Source of the DNA: an uncultured Faecalibacterium sp.
GTDB taxonomy: Bacteria > Bacillota > Clostridia > Oscillospirales > Ruminococcaceae
Assembly (NCBI GenBank): GCA_934501115.1
Contig: CAKSTO010000002.1
Coordinates: forward strand, 113,393 to 177,392
Direction of reading: 5' to 3'
DNA: 64,000 nucleotides
In this document: positions 24,781 to 31,376 of the stretch, piece after piece
Position numbering within the stretch: the first letter of the stretch is position 1
How the letters are laid out: each line of letters begins with the position of its first letter
Translations under genes and position numbers: made by a program
Notes under the pieces: generated by a model
Databases searched by the model: none
Told to the model about the DNA's origin: nothing
The model's input: only the letters and a program-made list of their open reading frames with translations

Positions 24781-26178
24781 TCACTTTGTTCCGCGCCACT
24801 CATAGTCGATCTGGTTCATGATGCTCGAGATCAGGTCATTGCTCAGGCCGGTCTCGTTTGCCAGTTTGCTGGCGATCTGGCTCTGGCTGTACCCGCCGTT
24901 CGCCCACTGCCGCGCATGGTACATGCCCTGCTCATACGCCGTGCCGTTCGACCTGCCCGGGTTTCCTGTTCCGGAAAGCCGTGGGATGCGTCCCGCGTCC
25001 GCCAGCGTCTCGGTATAGTAATCATAGCCCTGATCTGTCGGCTTCATCGTGTTGTACTTATTCAGCATCGTGTTCAGCTGTGGCTGTGTATACGCTGCCG
25101 CTTTTCTCGTTCCGCTGCTTCTGCTGCTTCTGCTGCTTCCGCCGCCCTTCGAGCTGCCTCTCCCCGTGCCGGTGGTTCTGTACCGGTTCTGCAGCGCCAG
25201 CTGCCCGGCCAGATAGTTCAGATTGCTCTGATTCTGCCGGTTTGCAACAGTGCTGTAATAGTCGATACTGTCAGTGCCGAGCCCTGCCGCCGTCAGATAG
25301 TTCCTTGCCGCCGTGTCATAACCGCTGCCCGCCAGTCCTGCGGCAGTGGTCAGATAGGTCAGCTTGTCCTGATCTGCCTGCGAAAGTCCCTGCCAGCTGT
25401 CCAGCATCGTATCCGTCAGGCCGTATTTCGTCAGCACCTGTTTTGCCGCATCATCAAAGCCCGCCTGTTTGTATGCAGCTGCCTGCTGCAGCGCCGCCAT
25501 CTGGTCGCTCAGCTCCGTGCGGCTCAGGTTGTCGCTGTACTGCCGCTCCGCAAAGGCGTTTTCCCAGTCCTGCTGCCGGTAGCCTTTATAAGCATCATAG
25601 CCCTGCATCACAGCGTTGCCCACCATCTGCACAGCGTTCCAAACGTTGCTCAGCAGGTCGTTCTTCTCCGTCCTCGCCTGCTCCGTGCGCCCGTACTGGT
25701 AGTTGCGCCAGTCCTGTGCATTGGCCACACTGCCGTCGTATTCGCCCCGCTCCAGTTGATCCTGCCCCAGCAGGCTGTCCAGCTGGCTGCTCTGGCCTGC
25801 CAGCTCCTGCTGCCATTGGGTCAGCGCATCTGCTCTGGCCTTTGCAAGAGCGCTGGGCGCACCGGCCTGTGCCCTGCTGGCCGCGCTCTGGTCTGCGGCG
25901 CTCTGCGCCCAGCTTGCGCCGTACCCGCCCGAAAGCTGGTTTGCCGTCTGCGCAGCGGCGTCCGCACCTGCGCCCGCATTGCCGAACAACCGGCTCAGCG
26001 CGCCCCGGTAATCGACGTTCGAGCCGTCAAAGCCCGTGCCCGCCGTGTTCTGCCGGTTCATGTTTTCCAGCGCGTTCTGGATGCTCTCGTCATACCGGTT
26101 CTCATAAGCGCCCGGCATGGCATTTTCTGCCTCTGTCTGCTTCTTCTGCTGTTCGTTCAGTCTCGAAAAAACTCCCAT
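24781..26178 (-). CDS. Virion/ejection-type protein with GGYG-x-S motif (465 aa)
   Basis: A 465-residue Ala/Gln/Ser-rich, mostly helical protein without enzymatic motifs. The N-terminus carries ANQLSGGYGASWAQS, which recalls TGGYGSSYGTQ in the 193-residue protein two genes upstream, suggesting related structural proteins. A Gly/Ser/Arg-rich linker (SSKGGGSSRSSRSSGTRKAA) precedes a C-terminal domain with ANETGLSNDLISSIMNQI. Its position right before the polyvalent gene fits an internal virion protein. No function is recognised. Confidence 0.65.
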   Translation of the reverse strand: MGVFSRLNEQQKKQTEAENAMPGAYENRYDESIQNALENMNRQNTAGTGFDGSNVDYRGALSRLFGNAGAGADAAAQTANQLSGGYGASWAQSAADQSAASRAQAGAPSALAKARADALTQWQQELAGQSSQLDSLLGQDQLERGEYDGSVANAQDWRNYQYGRTEQARTEKNDLLSNVWNAVQMVGNAVMQGYDAYKGYRQQDWENAFAERQYSDNLSRTELSDQMAALQQAAAYKQAGFDDAAKQVLTKYGLTDTMLDSWQGLSQADQDKLTYLTTAAGLAGSGYDTAARNYLTAAGLGTDSIDYYSTVANRQNQSNLNYLAGQLALQNRYRTTGTGRGSSKGGGSSRSSRSSGTRKAAAYTQPQLNTMLNKYNTMKPTDQGYDYYTETLADAGRIPRLSGTGNPGRSNGTAYEQGMYHARQWANGGYSQSQIASKLANETGLSNDLISSIMNQIDYEWRGTK

Positions 26179-26195
26179 TGTCTTTCTCCTTTCTT

Positions 26196-26268
26196 TAAGA
26201 AAAGCCCGCCCTTCGGGAGAGCTTCGTTTTCGCGCTGCCGAAGGCAGACGGAAACGGTGAGAGGGTCA
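26196..26268 (-). repeat. Intergenic palindromic repeat family B, copy 1
   Basis: Minus-strand order: GACCCTCTCACCG, an inner palindrome, GCTCTCCCGAAGGGCGGGC, TTTTCTTAAAG. It fills most of the 129-bp gap between two structural genes, and its end is close to the downstream RBS. Confidence 0.8.
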
Positions 26269-26307
26269 TGCTTCTCTCCCAAAGCATCCGTCTTGCCCTG
26301 CTAAGCG

Positions 26308-26889
26308 TTACAGGAAAAACGGCAGGATCATCGCTGCAAAGCTCAAAATGCCGCCCAGAACGTCCAGGCCGTTCCGAGTGCTCTGCTGCTGTTCGCTGTA
26401 AGCGTTGTTATACTCGTTCTGCCGGTAGCTCAGCCCGTCCTGCCACTGGCTGTAGTCCTTCTGGTACTTCGCATAGTCGTTCTGTTCTGCACTCTGCAGC
26501 CCGCTCAGCTGTTCCTGCAGCCCGCTCTTTTTCGTGTTGTACTCCGCCCGGTTCTGCGCCGTCAGTCCGTCCAGTACGCTGTCCAGATCGTCCATGGTCG
26601 CCGCATAGGCCTTCTGCCCCGCCTGCGTGCCGTAGCTTGAGCCGTAGCCGCCTGTCATGGCACTGGCATTGGCCTGTGCATTCTGGTTTGCCAGCTTCGC
26701 CTTCTGGGCGTACTGGCTCTTGTACTGCTGGTAAGCGGTATCCGCCGCCGGGTCATAGTCATACTCGCCCAGATCGTTCAGCTTGCTCATCACATCATTG
26801 ATCTGTCCCTGATACTTGCTCTGGTAGTCCGCGGGTTTTGTCTGCTCGTAGCGTTCCAGCTCGCCCCGCGCGTCCGTCAGTCTGCTCAT
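26308..26889 (-). CDS. Small virion/ejection-type protein (193 aa)
   Basis: A Gln/Tyr-rich helical protein with SAMTGGYGSSYGTQAGQKAY at about residues 78-98 and a very hydrophobic last 15 residues (GILSFAAMILPFFL) that could insert into a membrane. Its start overlaps the stop of the 63-residue gene upstream (ATGA). Combined with its neighbours, this suggests a component of the DNA-ejection machinery. The family is not recognised with certainty. Confidence 0.65.
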   Translation of the reverse strand: MSRLTDARGELERYEQTKPADYQSKYQGQINDVMSKLNDLGEYDYDPAADTAYQQYKSQYAQKAKLANQNAQANASAMTGGYGSSYGTQAGQKAYAATMDDLDSVLDGLTAQNRAEYNTKKSGLQEQLSGLQSAEQNDYAKYQKDYSQWQDGLSYRQNEYNNAYSEQQQSTRNGLDVLGGILSFAAMILPFFL

Positions 26890-27077
26890 CTCGTTCCACC
26901 TCCCATGTTCTTCAAAAACTCCTCATTCATGTTCTCGCTGCCAAGGTTCGTCAGTACATAGTCCAGCTGCTCCTGCAGCTGATACAGATAATTGTTCAGC
27001 GCCGCCGCATCCTCCTGCGGCATGTTTGCGCTGAACTTCGGCAGGCCGATGCCCGCCAGCCCCGCTAAACTCGCCAT
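26886..27077 (-). CDS. Small conserved-looking structural-region protein (63 aa)
   Basis: A 63-residue protein: Gly-rich start (MASLAGLAGIGLPKFSANMP), then QEDAAALNNYLYQLQEQLDY and a helical tail ending NEEFLKNMGGGTR. ATG follows GGAAGGAGAAGAA, and the stop overlaps the next start. Tight coupling suggests it acts with the 193-residue protein; no known function. Confidence 0.6.
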   Translation of the reverse strand: MASLAGLAGIGLPKFSANMPQEDAAALNNYLYQLQEQLDYVLTNLGSENMNEEFLKNMGGGTR

Positions 27078-27091
27078 TTCTTCTCCTTCCT

Positions 27092-27164
27092 TTAAGAAAA
27101 GCTCGCCCTTCGTGAGATCTCCGTTGCAGCGCCGCGTCAGCGGACTGCAACGGTGAGAGGGTCA
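27092..27164 (-). repeat. Intergenic palindromic repeat family B, copy 2
   Basis: Same order of blocks as copy 1: GACCCTCTCACCG, TTGCAGTCCGCTG / inner loop / CGCTGCAACGG, then GGGCGAGCTTTTCTTAAAG. It fills the 130-bp gap between the 63-residue gene and the tail-hub gene. Confidence 0.8.
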
Positions 27165-27207
27165 TGCCGCCGCCCTCGGGCATCCTCATTGCGCAGCGGA
27201 AGGAGTT

Positions 27208-29103
27208 TTATTTCCTCGGCACCGCGCCGTTCACCCTTGCCCCGGCTGCATCCGCCGCCGTAAAGGCCATGCTCCGCAGCGTCATCTGCCCGGTTCCTGA
27301 AAACTTCAGCCGCATCAGATCATGCCGCCGGGGCACAAAAGGCAGGTTCACCCGCTGGCGCTCCTGCGTCACCGCGCAGCTGCCCACTGTCTCCCATGCC
27401 CCGCCGTCGTAGCTCACCGCCACCGTCACCACCGTGTGCGCCAGCGCGTCCAGCCGCAGCGTCACCCGGCTGATGTACTTGTCGTCCGGCACGCTCATGC
27501 CGATGTCGCCCGTCACCGCTTCAAACCGCAGATTCGCTTCTTCTTCACCTTCCGTTTCCCGGTCAGAGCCTGCCGCCCATAAGGCGCTGCCGTCCCACAG
27601 GTACAGCTGCTGCCCGGTGCTCACCATCTCGGTGCCCGCCGGGCTTTCCTCGTGCCACAGCCCCTTCTCTGTGTCGTACACCAGCAGCCGCCCGCTGCCG
27701 TCTCCGTCCGCTCTCCGGTGCAGGTAAAGGTAGTACCGTGCATCCAGCTGCCCGCCCATCGCCCAGTCCGCCGCCGTCAGTTTCCCGGTGTCCAGTGCGC
27801 CGCTCACCTTTGCAGGCAGGCTGCCGCTCCACGCCATCACTCCGTCCGGTGAAAGATAATACAGCGTCTCTGCGATCACGCACAGGCTGCCCGCCGCCTT
27901 CGCCGCCACGCCCCGGCACCGCACGCTGCTCATCTGGTAGTCGCTGGGTTTCGAGCCGTACAGCTTGTGGATGCAGTTCTCTTTGAAAAACAGGATGTAG
28001 CTCAGGCAGCTTGCCGCACCGGTAAACGCCCCGTCGCTGCCCACGCTCACCGCATAGCTGTCCGAAGCAATGCCCCGGTAGCTGTACCAGTTGGTGGGGT
28101 CGCCCAGGGCGCAGGCATAGATGCTGTTCTCCTTCCGGCTGCATCCCCACACCCGGTTGCCCTGCTCGGTCACAAAGTCAAGGTCAGGCACCCGGCGCTC
28201 TGCCTTCACCGGCGCATCCGCTGCTTCGTTCTCGGTCACTTTCCCGTCCAGGCTCTGCCACGCAGTGCCGGTGCGCAGCACTGTCCAGCTGCCGTAATAC
28301 CGGTCAGACTCCTCCGGCAGCGCCAGCGCCGTGATCATGTCGTCCCCATCCAGCGTGCCGATGCTGATTTCGCCGTTCAGTCCCTTTGCCAGCGCATCGC
28401 ATACGCGCTGCGGCACGCCGCTCAGGGTCACCGTGTCGTTTTCCTTCATGGCAGCACCCAGCCCCGGGCAGTGGATGCGCAGCGATTGCAGCATGATCTC
28501 CTGCCACTTCTTGTTTTTGGTGCTGTACTTCAGCAGCACGCTGTCCATGCCGTAGGGTGTCTCCGGGTCGCCTTTCAGAAACAGCTGCCCGTCCTCCGGC
28601 GCTTCCGGTTCGGTCTCTCCCACGCTGCCCGGGGTATAGGTCTTGCCCTCCGTGTCGCAAGGGGTCACCGTCATTCCCGCTTCCCCGATCTCCCACACCG
28701 CGCCCAGCTCGCTCAGCTCTCCCGTCTCGGTGTCAAAGGCTTTCTTGTCCGGCCAGATCAGCACCTTCGTACCCATGCCGGTCAGGGCTTTGCGGTCATT
28801 GGTCAGGGCATGTTCCAGCACCACTGCCCCTTCCCGGGTCTCGCTGCCATCCGGGGTATATTCCAGCGTCGTGCCCCGGCACACCAGCAGCCCGTTCAGG
28901 TGGTACATGCCGTTCACATCCTTCACTTCCCGGGTTTTTCTGCGCGGGACACGGGTCTGGAGTGCCGGGTATCCACGGCTCGAAAAGTTCAGCGCCCGGC
29001 TTTCCTCCGCTTCGCTGCACCCATAGGTCTCGTTGATCCCGCCGAATGCCCGCAGCATCTGCCTGCCGTTTTGCAAAATGTTCAGATTTCTTGCATCAAT
29101 CAT
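27208..29103 (-). CDS. Tail hub / tail tubular-like beta-propeller protein
   Basis: This is a 631-residue protein that starts at ATG 29,103 behind GGAGG, one base after the preceding stop. It is beta-rich with repeated aromatic/Gly strands (VWGCSRKENSIYACALGDPT, SYILFFKENCIHKLYGSKPS, ETLYYLSPDGVMAWSG). This resembles the large tail-nozzle or tail-accessory proteins of short-tailed phages (T7 gp12- and P22 gp10-like). It follows a small head-tail adaptor gene, as in podovirus modules. The precise homology is inferred from layout and strand pattern. Confidence 0.65.
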   Translation of the reverse strand: MIDARNLNILQNGRQMLRAFGGINETYGCSEAEESRALNFSSRGYPALQTRVPRRKTREVKDVNGMYHLNGLLVCRGTTLEYTPDGSETREGAVVLEHALTNDRKALTGMGTKVLIWPDKKAFDTETGELSELGAVWEIGEAGMTVTPCDTEGKTYTPGSVGETEPEAPEDGQLFLKGDPETPYGMDSVLLKYSTKNKKWQEIMLQSLRIHCPGLGAAMKENDTVTLSGVPQRVCDALAKGLNGEISIGTLDGDDMITALALPEESDRYYGSWTVLRTGTAWQSLDGKVTENEAADAPVKAERRVPDLDFVTEQGNRVWGCSRKENSIYACALGDPTNWYSYRGIASDSYAVSVGSDGAFTGAASCLSYILFFKENCIHKLYGSKPSDYQMSSVRCRGVAAKAAGSLCVIAETLYYLSPDGVMAWSGSLPAKVSGALDTGKLTAADWAMGGQLDARYYLYLHRRADGDGSGRLLVYDTEKGLWHEESPAGTEMVSTGQQLYLWDGSALWAAGSDRETEGEEEANLRFEAVTGDIGMSVPDDKYISRVTLRLDALAHTVVTVAVSYDGGAWETVGSCAVTQERQRVNLPFVPRRHDLMRLKFSGTGQMTLRSMAFTAADAAGARVNGAVPRK

Positions 29104-29104
29104 C

Positions 29105-29488
29105 TCAGTACCTCCACTGCGCACCGCCCGCCGGGGGATACTTCCGCCGCATCCATGCGGCAAACTCCTGCACGTAGTCGCTGTACAGCTGCATCTCGTT
29201 GGCGGCTCTTGCTACCTCGCCCAGTGCCAGATCCACCTGTGCACACAGCCAGTGCACATACAGCGGGCTGTATTCCTCCGGTGCCAGCAGCTCCGCCTCG
29301 TACCCCAGCCCGTTGTTCCACCGGATGTCCGCCCCCACGGCATCAAAGTCGGCTGTGGCGCTTCGTTTTACCACGCTGCCCCGCAGCCGGCTGTCACACT
29401 GCCGCAGCCAGTTCTGCTTCATAGTGTCCGAAAATTCGTTGTTCGGTCGCATCTCGTCGCTGATTTCTATCGCGTTGCCTGCCGTCAT
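29105..29488 (-). CDS. Head-tail adaptor-like protein
   Basis: A 127-residue helical protein with DSRLRGSVVKRS, then LLAPEEYSPLYVHWLCAQVD and a helix pair ending FAAWMRRKYPP. This resembles the small gatekeeper/adaptor proteins found between capsid and tail genes. The start at 29,488 has AAGGAG at 10 bp. A diverged copy of this RBS and start lies 160 bp upstream, on the other side of repeat C copy 2. Confidence 0.6.
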   Translation of the reverse strand: MTAGNAIEISDEMRPNNEFSDTMKQNWLRQCDSRLRGSVVKRSATADFDAVGADIRWNNGLGYEAELLAPEEYSPLYVHWLCAQVDLALGEVARAANEMQLYSDYVQEFAAWMRRKYPPAGGAQWRY

Positions 29489-29524
29489 CTTATCAGGTCT
29501 CCTTTCTGGTTAGCTTCTGCTGCA

Positions 29525-29639
29525 CGGGTTGCGGCTCCCAGCGTCCACTTCGTGCCTTGGGCGGCACTTGTGTCCTGCTGGCCGCAGCCCCAACAGCTCC
29601 TCCCTGTTTCTGCCGCTGGCAGCGGTCATCGCCGTTGCA
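29525..29639 (-). repeat. Dispersed repeat family C, copy 2
   Basis: Matches copies 1 and 3 over about 114 bp. It lies between two related 5' gene starts: ATGACAGCAGGCAGTGCGAT on its upstream side (about 29,643-29,662) and ATGACGGCAGGCAACGCGAT, the true start, at about 29,469-29,488. The upstream start would encode only a 49-codon decoy peptide. Confidence 0.8.
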
Positions 29640-29673
29640 ATCGCACTGCCTGCTGTCATTTCATCATCTCCTT

Positions 29674-29716
29674 AACAAAAACACCCGGCACAGCCATGTG
29701 CCGCTGTACCGGGTGC
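29674..29716 (-). terminator. Terminator after the capsid genes
   Basis: Minus-strand hairpin CACCCGGtACAGC / GCTGTgCCGGGTG followed by TTTTTG. It lies after the 103-residue gene and could reduce transcription from capsid into tail genes. Confidence 0.7.
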
Positions 29717-29724
29717 ATTTTCTT

Positions 29725-29796
29725 TTAAGAAAAGCTCGCCCTTCGGGAGAGCTCCGTTGCAGCGCCGCACCAGCGGACTGCAACGGTGAGAGGGTC
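29725..29796 (-). repeat. Intergenic palindromic repeat family B, copy 3
   Basis: Same blocks as copies 1 and 2; lies in the 372-bp non-coding stretch 29,489-29,860 together with repeat C copy 2 and a terminator. Confidence 0.8.
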
Positions 29797-29860
29797 AATA
29801 CCGCTACCCTCAGGCACTATTTCCCGCGCCGCCGTCAGGCAGACGGCGAGACGGAAGGCG

Positions 29861-30172
29861 TTACACCCTCTGCACCGGCTGCGCCGCCGCTGCCTCCGCT
29901 GCCGTGATCTTCTCCATGGCGGCGTTCTCCATCTCCTCGCTGTGCTGCAGCACCTCGGCTACAGCCTTCGGCACCTCCACGGGTACGCCGCGCTGCACAA
30001 GGTAGGTCTCGCCGTTCACGCCCACGAACACCGGCTCGCTGTAGCGGTGGCTGTCCTTGAACAGCCGGATCACCACGGTGTCCTGTTCCTCTGTGCCTTC
30101 CTCCGGCGCTGCTGCGGTCTTTGCTTCTTCGGTCTTTGCTGCCTGCGCAGCATCCTGCTTCTTTACTGCCAT
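29861..30172 (-). CDS. Small acidic protein downstream of the major capsid gene (103 aa)
   Basis: A 103-residue protein with a low-complexity Lys/Ala/Glu N-terminus (1-30), a compact beta domain (VVIRLFKDSHRYSEPVFVGV, NGETYLVQRGVPVEVP) and an Ala-rich tail. Genes of this size and pattern commonly follow N4-gp56-type capsid genes. It may be a capsid decoration or assembly protein; this is inference. Good RBS GGAGATCAG. Confidence 0.6.
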   Translation of the reverse strand: MAVKKQDAAQAAKTEEAKTAAAPEEGTEEQDTVVIRLFKDSHRYSEPVFVGVNGETYLVQRGVPVEVPKAVAEVLQHSEEMENAAMEKITAAEAAAAQPVQRV

Positions 30173-30187
30173 CTCTGATCTCCTTTC

Positions 30188-31207
30188 TCAGTTCGCCAGT
30201 GCCTTCTCGCTGTAGCGTGCCGAGCAGCTCTCAATGCGTACCATGTACTGGTCGTTCAGGCGCTCAGCGGTCTTGGTGGCCTTCCAGCCCACAGAGGCGC
30301 GCTGGTTCAGCGGGTCGTCGCCGTAGCCCAGCTGCTTCACGATGTGCTGCATGCCGCCGCCCTCCAGCTCGGTGGTCGCGTAGGCGTGGGCACCCAGCAC
30401 CAGCGTGCTGAACACCGCCAGACCCGTGGGGCAGCCGGTACCCTTCCAGATCTTCGCCTCGCTGGAAACCACAAAGCGCACGTTGTTGATCTTGCCGATC
30501 TCGCCGTTGAAGATTTCCTCCGGCGCGGCGTACTGGTGGGCGTCGATCCACGCCGGGTCGCGGCGGATGTCGTAGCTGGTGTAGGGGTGCACAATGGCCA
30601 CATAGCTGTCGCCGATGGGGTCAGCGTTCTGCGCCTGCAGCAGCGCCACCGCCTGATTGATCACGTCCACGGTCAGCTGTGCGGTCTTGTCCAGCGTCGC
30701 ACGGCTTGTCACAGCAGTCTCCGCACCGTCTGCCACCTTCGGAGCATAGATCACGTTTGTGCCGCTGTTCAGGATATCGCGCACGATGGTGTCCATGGTG
30801 CGGCCGCCCTGGCTTGCCAGCAGGTTTGTGGCCTGCACCACATTGTTGTCGATGGCGGTCAGATCCAGCATGTCGGTCAGGGCTACCCAGCCGCCGTACT
30901 GGTGCACATCGGCGGTCACGGTGGTCACGGTCAGGGTCTGTCCTGCCGGGGTCACACCTTCGGTCAGGGGCTCGGTGGCCTTCGGCAGCGCCGTGTACCG
31001 GCGGAACTCAATGGTCTTGCCGTTGTTCGCCGGGATAGGGTACGAGTCGCCGAACTGGTCATGCACCAGTGCAGGCTCTGCCAGATCCAGCAGGGTCTTC
31101 TCGTAGTAGGTCTTCATCTCGGCGGTCATGCCGCTGGCCGCAGTGGTGTTCTGCAGCTGTGCGCTTGCATCTGCAAACATCTGCAGATCCAGCTTTTTCT
31201 TGCTCAT
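30188..31207 (-). CDS. Major capsid protein, N4-gp56 type, with L27-like N-terminal cleavage site
   Basis: The 339-residue protein starts at ATG 31,207 behind AAGGAGG; six upstream codons were discarded. The body has the N4-gp56-type pattern: DQFGDSYPIPANNGKTIEFR, then YGGWVALTDMLDLTAIDN, then NSGTNVIYAPKVADG. The first residues MSKKKLDLQMFADAS closely resemble the removable N-terminal extension of Firmicutes ribosomal protein L27 (LxLQxFA), which the protease Prp cuts after the Phe. The gene upstream encodes a Prp domain fused to the scaffold, so removal of the first 11 residues during maturation is predicted. Confidence 0.88.
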   Translation of the reverse strand: MSKKKLDLQMFADASAQLQNTTAASGMTAEMKTYYEKTLLDLAEPALVHDQFGDSYPIPANNGKTIEFRRYTALPKATEPLTEGVTPAGQTLTVTTVTADVHQYGGWVALTDMLDLTAIDNNVVQATNLLASQGGRTMDTIVRDILNSGTNVIYAPKVADGAETAVTSRATLDKTAQLTVDVINQAVALLQAQNADPIGDSYVAIVHPYTSYDIRRDPAWIDAHQYAAPEEIFNGEIGKINNVRFVVSSEAKIWKGTGCPTGLAVFSTLVLGAHAYATTELEGGGMQHIVKQLGYGDDPLNQRASVGWKATKTAERLNDQYMVRIESCSARYSEKALAN

Positions 31208-31274
31208 TTGTTTGTCCTCCTTCAAAAATTGGTTTTATCTTTCTCACACGCTCTGTGTGGGAACACTTTTTCCT

Positions 31275-31347
31275 CCGAGAAAGCCTCCCCCTCTGGGGAG
31301 CTCCGTTTTCGCGCTGCCGCAGGCAGACGGAAACGGTGAGAGGGTTC
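31275..31347 (-). repeat. Intergenic palindromic repeat family B, copy 4 (diverged)
   Basis: Blocks AACCCTCTCACCGTTTCCGT, CTGCCTGCGGCAG and GGAGCTCCCCAGAGGGGGAG fit the family with several substitutions. It lies between capsid and scaffold genes. Confidence 0.7.
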
Positions 31348-31376
31348 TGCCGCTGCCTTGAGGGTGCCGTCTCTCC

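Noticed and set aside
24100..26304. Plus-strand open frame of 734 codons
   Set aside because: Spans the ends of two supported minus-strand genes and has no domain or RBS.
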